The position numbers and the translations under genes are program-made. Shown piece by piece: positions 9,853-18,440 of a DNA stretch of 64,000 bases. The DNA is from Mesorhizobium sp. ES1-4 (lineage in GTDB: Bacteria; Pseudomonadota; Alphaproteobacteria; Rhizobiales; Rhizobiaceae), in NCBI RefSeq assembly GCF_020164745.1, contig NZ_JAIUGV010000008.1, positions 186,001 through 250,000 of the forward strand, written 5' to 3'. The notes below the pieces were generated by a model that was not told the DNA's origin, searched no databases, and was given only the letters and a program-made list of their open reading frames with translations. Every line of letters begins with the position of its first letter. Positions within the stretch are counted from its first letter, which is position 1.

Positions 9853-11562
9853 TCAGATGACGAACACCCAATTGGCGATGAGCATGACCGCGACGCCGGC
9901 GACCAGCGTCAGATAGGGCAGCATGCCCGCCTTTTTGACGGAGAGGTCGGCTCCCGCCATGCCGAGGTCGGCCAGCATATGGTCAGGGAATTTGCCCTTG
10001 TCCTGGATGTAGTGGCGGAAGCAGAACACGGGAATGATCAGCGCGGCGGTGATCAGTCCGGCCCACAGCGCCATCGGGTTCCACACCTTGGCGCCCGCGC
10101 CCATGAAGATCGCATTCACATAGGCGAAGATCGCTCCGATCCCCAGGAGCCAGCTCGGCGCTTTCCACGGCCGTGCGATATGGCCGTTGTCGATGCGGTG
10201 GATCCAGCCGGCATTGAGGTTGAGGAAATTGAAGACGATGTAGCCGCAGTTCGATACGGCGAGGATGAAGAAGAAGCTCGTCGCGTCGGCCGAAGCGATG
10301 GCCAGCACGACCAGGTTGAAGCAGAGATCGGTCCACATGGCCCGCGTCGGCGCGCCATGCTCGTTGACGTGGCTGAGATAGCGCGGCAACCAACCGTCGA
10401 CCGAGCCCTGGTAGAGCGTGCGCGAGGAGCCGGCCATCGCCGTCATGATGCACAGTACCAGGGCGAGGATCATGAGCATCACCAGGAGGCTGTGGATCAG
10501 TCTGCCGCCGCCGACCATGCCGGCCAGAGCATCGGCCACGCCGGATCCGTCGACGATCGGTGTTGCCAGCATGCCGTTCAGGCCCAGCACGCCCTGGAAG
10601 GTGAAGGGCACCAGGATGAACAAAAGCATGCAAAGCAGGCCGGAATAGAAGATCGCCTTGAATGTATCGGTCCCGGGATTCTTGAACTCCGACGTGTAGC
10701 AGACGGCGGTCTCAAAACCATAGGTCGACCACGCGGCGATGAACATGCCGCCGAGCGCCAAGGTCCAGCCGGCGATGTTCCAGGAGCCGGGCTCGGGTGC
10801 GTAGGCGGCGGCGAGCGGCACCAGCGGCGAGAAGTTTGCCCAGTCGATCTGACCGGTGAAGATCGGCACCACGCCGACGATCAGCATAGGGATGATGACC
10901 AGCAGGCCGATATATTTCTGCACGCTGGCGGTGCCCAGGATGCCGCGATGCTGGATCGAGAAGATGATCAGCATCAGCACCGCGCCGATGAAGAAGGTGG
11001 CGTTGAGCGTGAACGACACCGGTCCCAGCGTGTGGCTCCACAGCGTCCAGTTCCGGATCGCCGGTGTCGCGGCGGCCGTCACAGCGGCTATGGCGTCGGC
11101 GGGAGCCGTTCCGGCATGCGCGGCGATGTAGGCCACCACCTCAGGCGACGTTTCGCCAAACAATGGCACCGGCGACGATGCGTTGAGGATATAGGCGGCG
11201 GCGATCGAGCAGCCGAGCGACAGCACTGGCGACCAGGCGAACCAGTTGCACCAGACGGAAAGCGGCGCGATGAACTTGGAATAGCGCAGCCAGGCCGTGG
11301 CGCCGTAGATCGAGGCGCCGCCGGACTTGTTCGGGAACAGGCCGGCGATCTCGGCATAGGTAAAGGATTGCAGGAATCCCATGATCATGGACACCGTCCA
11401 GATCAGGAAGGCCAGCTTTCCTGTCGTGCCGGCAATGCCGCCGATCGAGAACAGGACCAGCGCCGGAACGCCGCTCGCCACCCAGAAGGCGCCTCGCCAG
11501 TCGATATGCCTGAGCAACTTGCTTTCGGCAGGCTGGTCCAGGACCGTACTTATCGTGCTCAT
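9853..11562 (-). CDS. APC-superfamily amino acid/amine permease
   Basis: About 569 residues with roughly 12 hydrophobic segments and the APC N-terminal signature (FSIGGIAGTTGKLAFL, then QSFTYAEIAGLFPNKSGGAS). An upstream in-frame start exists at 11661, but the ATG at 11562 has GGGGAA at good spacing and gives the usual short cytoplasmic N-terminus. It is transcribed in the same direction as tdm, 253 bases downstream of it, and its promoter region carries a dyad resembling those of the methylamine genes. Uptake of an amine or amino acid linked to the pathway is an inference; it could also be an unrelated amino acid permease. Confidence 0.85.
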   Translation of the reverse strand: MSTISTVLDQPAESKLLRHIDWRGAFWVASGVPALVLFSIGGIAGTTGKLAFLIWTVSMIMGFLQSFTYAEIAGLFPNKSGGASIYGATAWLRYSKFIAPLSVWCNWFAWSPVLSLGCSIAAAYILNASSPVPLFGETSPEVVAYIAAHAGTAPADAIAAVTAAATPAIRNWTLWSHTLGPVSFTLNATFFIGAVLMLIIFSIQHRGILGTASVQKYIGLLVIIPMLIVGVVPIFTGQIDWANFSPLVPLAAAYAPEPGSWNIAGWTLALGGMFIAAWSTYGFETAVCYTSEFKNPGTDTFKAIFYSGLLCMLLFILVPFTFQGVLGLNGMLATPIVDGSGVADALAGMVGGGRLIHSLLVMLMILALVLCIMTAMAGSSRTLYQGSVDGWLPRYLSHVNEHGAPTRAMWTDLCFNLVVLAIASADATSFFFILAVSNCGYIVFNFLNLNAGWIHRIDNGHIARPWKAPSWLLGIGAIFAYVNAIFMGAGAKVWNPMALWAGLITAALIIPVFCFRHYIQDKGKFPDHMLADLGMAGADLSVKKAGMLPYLTLVAGVAVMLIANWVFVI

Positions 11563-11674
11563 GTCTATGAGTTCCCCTTTTTCGATGTTCCCCGCCAGCG
11601 ACGCCTCGGCTACGCGAAGCTTGTTCCCCGGCAATGATCGGTCCGGCCGCGGTGTTTCCACTCAGTCGTATTTT

Positions 11675-11690
11675 TTTCTTAAGAGTGAAG
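11675..11690 (-). promoter_or_regulatory. Candidate operator upstream of the APC permease
   Basis: TTTCTTAAGAGTGAAG matches 12 of 16 bases of the dyad at 27522-27537 upstream of the permease/mgs unit. It follows a run of seven T in otherwise GC-rich DNA. The binding protein is unknown. Confidence 0.3.
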
Positions 11691-11755
11691 ATTGATCCGG
11701 CGCGCTTTCACGTCAAGCGATTTGTCACGTCGTGCACATCACGCTTGCGAGCGCA

Positions 11756-11777
11756 GCCCGCAATGCGGCTTGCGGGC
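11756..11777 (-). other. Intergenic hairpin downstream of tdm
   Basis: Perfect 8-base stem GCCCGCAA / TTGCGGGC with a 6-base loop, 39 bases after the tdm stop. There is no T-run on either strand, so it looks like an mRNA-stabilising or attenuating stem rather than a strong terminator. Confidence 0.4.
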
Positions 11778-11815
11778 ATCACCGGCAAGCCAAATCCAGT
11801 GTCAGAGCGCAGCGC

Positions 11816-14185
11816 TCAGGAACGTGGTTTGGTCTTTTGCGGATCGTAGTGGGCAAAGGCGACGACCCGCGCCGGTAGCCGCTTGGCATGGCTGTCGAGC
11901 TTGCCGATCTCGACCTCCGTGCCAATGGCCGCGTGTGTGACGTCGAGCCGCGCCAACGCGATGTTCTTGTTCAGCACCGGTGAGCGCATGCCCGAGGTCA
12001 CAACGCCGATCTGGGCGCGGCCGACATGGACGCAGTCGCCATGGCCGACGGCGACATTGCTGTCTATATCGAGGCCGACCAGTTTCGTCTGCGGGTGGTC
12101 CTTGCGCCGGATCAGCGCCTCGCGGCCGATGAAATCGTCCGTCTTGGTCTTCAGCGGCACGGTGAAGCCGATACCGGCTTCGAACGGATCGGTCTGGTCG
12201 GAAAATTCGTAGCCGGCGAAGATCAGTCCGGCCTCGATGCGCACCATGTCCAGCGCCTGCAGGCCCATCGGCTTCAGTCCGTGCGGCCGGCCCGCTTCCC
12301 AGATGGCATCGAACACCTTTTCCGCGTCGCGCGGATGGCACCAGATCTCGTAGCCCAGTTCGCCCGTGTAGCCGGTGCGTGAGACGACGATCGGGATGCC
12401 GTTGCCGCCGCCGATGCGGGCGACGGCGAAGCGGAACCAGTCGAGTTCCTGGATCGACGGCTGCAAGGGCGAAGTCCAGATCACGTCTTTCAGGATGTCG
12501 CGGCTCTTTGGCCCCTGCACGGCGATATTGTGCATCTGGTCGGTGGACGAGCGCACCAGCACGTTGAGGTCCAGTTTCTTGGCGGTCTCGCGCAGCCATT
12601 CGCCCGACAAGTCGTCGCCGCCGACCCAGCGGAAATTGTCCTTGCCGAGCCGCAGCAGCGTGCCGTCGTCGATCATGCCGCCATGCTCGTAGCACATGGC
12701 GGAGTAGACGACCTGGCCGACGCCGAGTTTCTTGACGTCGCGGGTCAGCGTGTATTGCAGCAGCGCTTCGGCATCCGGGCCGGTGACCTCGAATTTGCGC
12801 AGCGGCGACAGGTCCATGATCACCGCGTCCTGCCGGCAGGCCCAGTATTCGGCGATGGCGCCTTCCTTGGCGAAGGAGTTGGCGAGCCAGTAGCCCCTGT
12901 ACTCGACGAAGTCGCGTGTGTGCTTGGCAAAGCTCGAATGAAAAGCTGTCTCGCGGGTCATTTTCGGTTCCGAATCGGGCGTCATGCGTCTGGCGATCGC
13001 TCGCGAGAATTTGTGCTGGCCGGAATAGGTCCGCACGTGGATGTCGGTCAGGTCCCAGCCATTGGCCGGCGTCGTATCGTCGGGGCAGGCGGAGGAGACA
13101 CATACGATGTCGGTCAGCGCCCTGAGCAGAACATAGTCGCCGGCTCGCGACCACGGCTCGTCGGACACCATCACGCCATGCGCGTCGATCGCCGTGTTGA
13201 AGAAGAAGTTGATTGCCATCCAGCCGGCGCGGGGATTGACGCCCTTGCCGTCCAGCGCACGGTTGAAATTCTCCGAGCAGTTGGTGTGGCCGGGATAGCC
13301 GATGTCGTCATAATATTTCGCCGCGCAGGCGAGCGCGAAGGCGTCGTGCCGGCCGCAGGTGTCCTGCACCACCTCGACCAACGGCTCCATGTCTTGGTCA
13401 TAATATTTCGAATGCAGGCCAGGCATCGGGTAACTGGCGCCCATCAGCGTGCGCGTCGTCGTGACGTCGAGCGGATGGTCGAGGCTCTTGTCCAGCTTGC
13501 GCGCCGAGAAACATTGGAAGTCGGTGCACTGGCGGCCATCGACGTCGATGATCTGCAGATAGTCGCCCGCCTTGACGAAATAGGACTCCGCGGTCGCCGA
13601 ATGGACGCGCAGGTCGAGCACCGGATCGGCCAGTGGATCGGCAAGCCGTGATTTTGTTTTCAGGCGGATCGTGTTGCGCCGCACGATGACGTTGAGCGGC
13701 GTGGCCGTGTCGTGGCCGTCGACCAGCATCGGCCCGCCGGGTGCCGCAATGACCATCGAGCCATCGCGCGCTATCGCGAAAGCCTGTTCGGTACCGGCGG
13801 GGGTTGCGCCACCGAAGACGCGCACGGCCTTGGCCTGATCAAGCTGCACCTGCAGGCGCTCGAGGCCGCGGCGCAATGCGCCGAGACTGTCGTCGCCCTC
13901 GGCGAGCAGCGCCTTGATGCCGGCGGCATTGCCGTTGGATTTTTCGCCGAAAATGCCGCTGTCGGTGACCCCCGACTTGTCCCAGGCCAGCAATTCGCAG
14001 GCTTGGCCACCCTCGACATTGCGAACCGTGATCGTATCGCCGGCCTCGACGTCGATCAGCACCGCACCGTTGCCCTGGACGGTGTAACGCTCCACGCCGG
14101 CCGGCAGCGCGATCTGGCCGGGTCGCAGGATCACGCTTGGCCTGGGCGGGCCGGCTATGACGGCGGGGTAGGGCGACTGGCTCAT
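11816..14185 (-). CDS. tdm: Trimethylamine N-oxide demethylase (TMAO aldolase), DUF1989-GcvT fusion
   Basis: 789 residues from the ATG at 14185, which has AAGG upstream; a TTG at 14209 is less likely. The first 400 residues are a DUF1989 domain and the rest is a GcvT/aminomethyltransferase-like folate-binding domain (motifs RTGYTGELGYEIW, GLQALDMVRIEAG). This fusion is the known architecture of Tdm from Methylocella and roseobacters, which converts TMAO to dimethylamine plus formaldehyde. Cys287, Cys303 and Cys367 are spaced 16 and 64 residues apart, the spacing I recall for the three zinc-ligand cysteines of characterised Tdm. A tmm gene, dmm genes and TMAO-type ABC transporter genes nearby support the call strongly. 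Cytoplasmic. Confidence 0.88.
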   Translation of the reverse strand: MSQSPYPAVIAGPPRPSVILRPGQIALPAGVERYTVQGNGAVLIDVEAGDTITVRNVEGGQACELLAWDKSGVTDSGIFGEKSNGNAAGIKALLAEGDDSLGALRRGLERLQVQLDQAKAVRVFGGATPAGTEQAFAIARDGSMVIAAPGGPMLVDGHDTATPLNVIVRRNTIRLKTKSRLADPLADPVLDLRVHSATAESYFVKAGDYLQIIDVDGRQCTDFQCFSARKLDKSLDHPLDVTTTRTLMGASYPMPGLHSKYYDQDMEPLVEVVQDTCGRHDAFALACAAKYYDDIGYPGHTNCSENFNRALDGKGVNPRAGWMAINFFFNTAIDAHGVMVSDEPWSRAGDYVLLRALTDIVCVSSACPDDTTPANGWDLTDIHVRTYSGQHKFSRAIARRMTPDSEPKMTRETAFHSSFAKHTRDFVEYRGYWLANSFAKEGAIAEYWACRQDAVIMDLSPLRKFEVTGPDAEALLQYTLTRDVKKLGVGQVVYSAMCYEHGGMIDDGTLLRLGKDNFRWVGGDDLSGEWLRETAKKLDLNVLVRSSTDQMHNIAVQGPKSRDILKDVIWTSPLQPSIQELDWFRFAVARIGGGNGIPIVVSRTGYTGELGYEIWCHPRDAEKVFDAIWEAGRPHGLKPMGLQALDMVRIEAGLIFAGYEFSDQTDPFEAGIGFTVPLKTKTDDFIGREALIRRKDHPQTKLVGLDIDSNVAVGHGDCVHVGRAQIGVVTSGMRSPVLNKNIALARLDVTHAAIGTEVEIGKLDSHAKRLPARVVAFAHYDPQKTKPRS

Positions 14186-14222
14186 CTCAGCCTTGCATTC
14201 GAGAAACAAGTTTGCCTGTGCG

Positions 14223-14236
14223 TGAAATTATTTTAG
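14223..14236 (-). promoter_or_regulatory. Candidate operator upstream of tdm
   Basis: TGAAATTATTTTAG, 38-51 bases upstream of the tdm start codon. It shares TGAAATTATTT with the site before dmmD and fits the TGAAA-N4-TTT pattern found at other promoters of the island. Confidence 0.4.
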
Positions 14237-14285
14237 CAGGGAGAATAGCAGCGGAGCGGAGTTTGGCAAGGCGGGCTGCGCGCTT

Positions 14286-14314
14286 CTTCCTTCTCCCACA
14301 GGGGGAGAAGGAAG
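14286..14314. repeat. Palindromic repeat arm (rhizobial mosaic-element type) after the mgd operon
   Basis: 12-base perfect stem CTTCCTTCTCCC / GGGAGAAGGAAG with a 5-base loop, 9 bases after the mgdD stop (minus strand). The same CTTCTCCC/GGGAGAAG core recurs at 17980, 31569, 63795 and 63915. It may act as the 3' end of the mgd transcript; there is no T-run. Confidence 0.6.
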
Positions 14315-14323
14315 AGCGCAGCG

Positions 14324-14950
14324 CTACGCCAATTCCTCCGAATGCCCGATTTCGATTCCATACTCGGCACCCGAGTCCAGCATCGTCTGCCACAGGCTTT
14401 CGGCGAAGGTCGCGAACACCAGAACGTTGAACACAGCCCGTCCGCCCGGCGCATCATTGCCGCGCCACAGCGTGACGCTGGTGTGGTCCATCGAGGTGGC
14501 TGCCACCGCTCCGACGGGGAACGCCGCCGGATACAGATCGATCGACGACAGCTTGGCGAGGAGCGCGCGCGCCTTGTCGCCGGAAATGCTGATCAGCACC
14601 CGCGCATGTGACTGATCCGACAGCGAAGCCGAGGCCGCGAAGATTGGGACCAGCGACTTCACCGATTGTCTGCCGCCCTTCGACAGGACGAAGAACTGGT
14701 CCGGTCCCGACCAGATCAGTGTGGCATCCGCCGTCCGCACAGCCTTGGGCGTTTCTGGAGCGGCGACACCGAAATGGCCCTTGGCGGCTGTCGCCATTTC
14801 GGACGCCTTGCCGCGTCGTGCCATCACCTGGACGAGGTCGAAATTGCGGATCTCGGTCAGCGCCACGCCGGCTTCGCCTTGCACGCCATACGGTTCCGAA
14901 ACGAGCGCCCGCTCGAGCGGGCTGCGGGCTTCCCAGGAAAACTCAGCCAC
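14324..14950 (-). CDS. mgdD: N-methylglutamate dehydrogenase subunit D (sarcosine oxidase gamma-like)
   Basis: About 208 residues, matching sarcosine oxidase gamma (SoxG) in length and in features such as EARSPLERAL and SIDLYPAAFPVGA. The chosen GTG at 14950 has GGAGGG seven bases upstream and overlaps the last 8 bases of the preceding alpha-like gene. An ATG at 14965 lacks an SD and is the alternative. It is the last gene of the mgs-gmaS-mgd run. In this context the complex oxidises N-methylglutamate rather than sarcosine: no glyA or folD follows as in sarcosine oxidase operons, and gmaS and mgsABC directly precede. Confidence 0.85.
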   Translation of the reverse strand: MAEFSWEARSPLERALVSEPYGVQGEAGVALTEIRNFDLVQVMARRGKASEMATAAKGHFGVAAPETPKAVRTADATLIWSGPDQFFVLSKGGRQSVKSLVPIFAASASLSDQSHARVLISISGDKARALLAKLSSIDLYPAAFPVGAVAATSMDHTSVTLWRGNDAPGGRAVFNVLVFATFAESLWQTMLDSGAEYGIEIGHSEELA

Positions 14951-17924
14951 GCTGGCGCCCTCCATCCGGGTCGTAGAAGACGGGATTGCAAATCTCGACG
15001 TCATAGTCTTCACCGCGCAGCGGATCGTGCGCATGCACGATCTCGCCGATACGCTCGCGGCCGCGCTCGACGAGGGCAAGCCCGATCCATTGGTCCGAGG
15101 TCGGTGAGAAGCAGACCGATGTGACGTAGCCCTGGTCGTTATCAGGGCCGGGTGTCTCGCCCTTCGGAATGATGTGCGCCCCGGAACGCAGGCGACGCGC
15201 CTTGTCGATCGGCTTGATGCCGACAACCACCTGCCGGTCCGCTGCGACCAGCGCCTCGCGGCCGGCCATGACGCGGCCGATGAAGTCCTTCTTGGTCGAC
15301 ATCATCTTGCCGAGGCCGAGATCGGCCGCGGTCGTCGTGCCGGAGAGTTCCGGTCCGGCGACATGGCCCTTTTCGATGCGCATCACGCCAAGCGCCTCGG
15401 TGCCGTAAGGCGTCACGCCGAAGGGCTTGCCGGCGATCATCAGATTGCGGGCCATCGCCTCGCCGTAGCGCGCGGGCACGGAAATCTCGAACGCCATCTC
15501 GCCGGAGAAGGAAATGCGGAACAGCCGCGCCCTGATGCCGCCGCGCAACGCCACTTCGCGCGCGCCCATGAACGGGAAACCTTCGTTTGAAAGGTCTTCC
15601 GAAGGATCGACGATTTCTTTCAACAGGTCGCGGGTCCTGGGTCCGGCGATCGAAAATTGCGCCCACTGATCGGAGACCGAGGTCAGCTGGACATCAAGCT
15701 CGGGAAACAACACCTGCCGGCAGAACTCGAGATGCTGCATCACCAGTCCGGCCTTGGCCGTGGTGGTGGTCAGGAAATAATGGTCCTCTGCCAGCCGCGA
15801 GGTCGTGCCGTCGTCATAGACGATGCCGTCCTCGCGCAGCATCAGCCCGTAGCGCGCTTTTCCCACCGCGAGATTGGAGAAGGTGTTGATGTAGACGCGG
15901 TCGAGGAAGGCGCCGGCGTCCGCGCCATGCACGTCGATCTTGCCGAGCGTCGAGACATCGCAGAAGCCGACGCCGCCGCGCACCGCCTTGACTTCGCGGG
16001 TGACGGATTCCAGCCAGTCCTTCTCGCCAGTGCGCGGATACCATTGCGCGCGTTTCCACAGGCCGGTGTCGACGAAGATGGCACCCTGTTCGGCGGCCCA
16101 GTGATGCGAGGGCGTCAGCCTCGTCGCGTGAAAATTCTCGTCGCGATGATGGCCGGCGAAGGCGCCGATGGCGACCGGCACATAGGGCGGCCGGTAGATT
16201 GTCGTGCCGGTCTCGGGAATGGACTTGCCATTGACCGCCGCCATGATGGCGAGGCCGGCGACGTTCGAGGTTTTTCCCTGGTCGGTCGCCATGCCGAGCG
16301 TGGTGTAGCGCTTCAGGTGCTCGACCGATTCAAAACCTTCGCGCTGCGCCAATTCGATATCGGATGCGGTGACGTCATGTTGCTGGTCCACGAAGGCCTT
16401 GCCTTTGCCGGCAACATGCCACAAGGGTGCGAGCGAAAAGGCTTCGTCATCGGCCACCGGCGTGGCGCCTGAGCCACTGCCATGTCCGGCATCACGTGCC
16501 GCCGCCGCGCCCGCCGCAAATCCTTCGCGCAGGCAGGCGCCAAGCCCGAACGCACCGTTGGCCGCACCGGCGGCAACCATTCCGGGCGGCGCGCCGTCCG
16601 GCACGAAGGCGGCGATGTCGTCGCGCCATTTCGGCCTGCCGCGGTGATAGGAGGTGAGCCCGACCGCCGGGTTCCAGCCACCGGAAACGGCTAGGCCATC
16701 GGCTTCCACTTCGGCACGCGCGCCGCCGGTAAGCGAGACGGAAATCTTGCGCACGCCATTCTTGCCGCCATCGATGCCGCTGACGGAGCCATGCAGAACG
16801 GGAAAGCCGCCTTTGCTGGCGAGCGAGCGGTGCTCAGCCGAGATCTCCGCGCGCGCGTCGATGACAGCCGCGACCTGCAATCCGGCGCCGAGCGCTGCCC
16901 CGACGGTGCGCCAGCCATCCTCGTTGTTGGTGAACAGCGCGACGCGCCTGGCTGGTGCCGCCGCATAGCGCGCGATGTAGGTCCGCATGGCGGAAGCCAT
17001 CATCACGCCCGGCGTGTCGTTGCCGGCAAAGACGATTGGCCGTTCGAGCGCACCTGCCGCGACGACGCAGCGCTTGGCCACGATCCGCCACAGTCGCTGG
17101 CGCACCTGGTGCTCCGGCGGCGAGGGCAGGTGGTCGTTGATGCGCTCGACCGCGCCATAGGTGCCGCCATCATAGACGCCGAACAGCGTGGTGCGCGTCA
17201 TGATGCGCACGTCCGGCATAGCCGCGAGTTCGGCCTGGGTCCGTGAAAGCCAATCGGCGGCCGGCATTCCATCAATCGTGCCGCCATCCGAGAGCAGACG
17301 CCCACCGAGGGCAAAATCCTCTTCGCACAGGATAACGCGCGCACCCGTGCGACCGGCGGCAACCGCCGCTGCCAGACCGCTCGGGCCGGAGCCGGCGATC
17401 AGAACGTCGCAATGCGCCCAGGCCTTGTCGTAGTGGTCGGGATCGGCAACGCCCGCGGCGCGGCCGAGGCCGGCGGCGCGGCGGATCGCCGGTTCGTAGA
17501 TCGCTTCCCAGAACTTCGCCGGCCACATGAAGGTCTTGTAGTAGAAGCCGGCGACGAAGATCGGTGCGAACAGTTGGTTGACCGACATGACGTCGAAGGC
17601 GAGCGATGGCCAGCGGTTCTGGCTGGCGGCGTCAAGCCCTTCATAGAGCTCCGCCGTGGTCGCCTTGGTGTTCGGCTCGCGCCGTGCACCGGTGCGCAAC
17701 TCGACCAGCGCGTTGGGCTCTTCCGACCCCGCCGTCAGGATGCCCCGCGGGCGGTGGTATTTGAACGAGCGTCCGACCAGCTTGACCCCATTGGCGACCA
17801 AAGCCGAGGCGAGCGTATCGCCCTGGAAGCCAGAGAAAGTCTTGCCGTCGAAACGGAAATTCAGCGGCTGGGAACGGTCGATGAGGCCGCCGGTGTCCAG
17901 ACGATTGGATTGAGAGGAAGTCAC
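14943..17924 (-). CDS. mgdC: N-methylglutamate dehydrogenase subunit C (sarcosine oxidase alpha-like)
   Basis: 993 residues, the size of sarcosine oxidase alpha. The domains in order are an N-terminal ferredoxin-like fold with RPRGILTAG, a pyridine-nucleotide-type Rossmann fold with GSGPSG near residue 178, and a C-terminal GcvT-like tetrahydrofolate-binding half (GVGFCDVSTLGKIDV, SGEMAFEIS). It holds the folate site that receives the methyl carbon as methylene-THF. A 226-base gap carrying a palindromic mosaic repeat separates it from mgdB; the gene after it overlaps by 8 bases. The substrate is inferred from the gmaS/mgs context. Confidence 0.9.
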   Translation of the reverse strand: MTSSQSNRLDTGGLIDRSQPLNFRFDGKTFSGFQGDTLASALVANGVKLVGRSFKYHRPRGILTAGSEEPNALVELRTGARREPNTKATTAELYEGLDAASQNRWPSLAFDVMSVNQLFAPIFVAGFYYKTFMWPAKFWEAIYEPAIRRAAGLGRAAGVADPDHYDKAWAHCDVLIAGSGPSGLAAAVAAGRTGARVILCEEDFALGGRLLSDGGTIDGMPAADWLSRTQAELAAMPDVRIMTRTTLFGVYDGGTYGAVERINDHLPSPPEHQVRQRLWRIVAKRCVVAAGALERPIVFAGNDTPGVMMASAMRTYIARYAAAPARRVALFTNNEDGWRTVGAALGAGLQVAAVIDARAEISAEHRSLASKGGFPVLHGSVSGIDGGKNGVRKISVSLTGGARAEVEADGLAVSGGWNPAVGLTSYHRGRPKWRDDIAAFVPDGAPPGMVAAGAANGAFGLGACLREGFAAGAAAARDAGHGSGSGATPVADDEAFSLAPLWHVAGKGKAFVDQQHDVTASDIELAQREGFESVEHLKRYTTLGMATDQGKTSNVAGLAIMAAVNGKSIPETGTTIYRPPYVPVAIGAFAGHHRDENFHATRLTPSHHWAAEQGAIFVDTGLWKRAQWYPRTGEKDWLESVTREVKAVRGGVGFCDVSTLGKIDVHGADAGAFLDRVYINTFSNLAVGKARYGLMLREDGIVYDDGTTSRLAEDHYFLTTTTAKAGLVMQHLEFCRQVLFPELDVQLTSVSDQWAQFSIAGPRTRDLLKEIVDPSEDLSNEGFPFMGAREVALRGGIRARLFRISFSGEMAFEISVPARYGEAMARNLMIAGKPFGVTPYGTEALGVMRIEKGHVAGPELSGTTTAADLGLGKMMSTKKDFIGRVMAGREALVAADRQVVVGIKPIDKARRLRSGAHIIPKGETPGPDNDQGYVTSVCFSPTSDQWIGLALVERGRERIGEIVHAHDPLRGEDYDVEICNPVFYDPDGGRQRG

Positions 17925-17954
17925 GATGCACGCCTCACAATCGGAAGGTCGGCG

Positions 17955-18129
17955 CTGCCCCTCATTGCCCCGCCGGGCACTTCTCCCCGTACAGCGACGG
18001 GGAGAAGGAGGCTGGCTGCGGCGCTAGCCCCCTTCTTCCAACGTTGGCGATTGGCGAAACCGGCGATGGCAGCGCTCCTCTCCCCGTTCCTATACGGGGA
18101 GAGGATGCCGGCAGGCAGGTGAGGGGCAG
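17955..18129. repeat. RIME-like palindromic mosaic element inserted between mgdB and mgdC
   Basis: Outer inverted repeat CTGCCCCTCA (17955-17964) / TGAGGGGCAG (18120-18129). It encloses two hairpins: CTTCTCCCCGT / ACGGGGAGAAG (17980-18007) and CTCTCCCCGT / ACGGGGAGAG (18078-18103). This is the layout of rhizobial intergenic mosaic elements. It splits the mgd operon but leaves both neighbouring genes intact. Confidence 0.75.
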
Positions 18130-18150
18130 GGCCGAGGTTGACAGGAAATC

Positions 18151-18426
18151 TCATTTCACAACCTGCCTCGCCCCAGCGCCCGCCGCCGGCTCAACCGAAG
18201 AAATCTCATGCGTCAGCGTGTTGCGGGTGACCCTCAGCCACGCCCGGCAGCCGCCGCCGTGGTACCAGTTCTCCTCCATCGCGCCGGCAACGTTGTCGCG
18301 CAGATAGACGTAATCGTAGACCTCATCTTGCGATGCTCCAGGTGCCGGCCGCACCGGCTTGGCGTCGCCGAGATAGGTGAACTCGCCGAGTTCGCGTTCG
18401 CCGCAGAAAGGACAGGTGATGCGCAT
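18151..18426 (-). CDS. mgdB: N-methylglutamate dehydrogenase subunit B (sarcosine oxidase delta-like)
   Basis: 91 residues, the usual size of the SoxD subunit. It starts with MRITCPFCGERE, whose CxxC pair is the zinc site of the family. Later motifs include YLRDN and HGGGCRAWL. It begins 14 bases after the mgdA stop. It is a small zinc-binding structural subunit of the heterotetrameric dehydrogenase. Confidence 0.9.
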   Translation of the reverse strand: MRITCPFCGERELGEFTYLGDAKPVRPAPGASQDEVYDYVYLRDNVAGAMEENWYHGGGCRAWLRVTRNTLTHEISSVEPAAGAGARQVVK

Positions 18427-18440
18427 GTTTCCAGCGGCCT

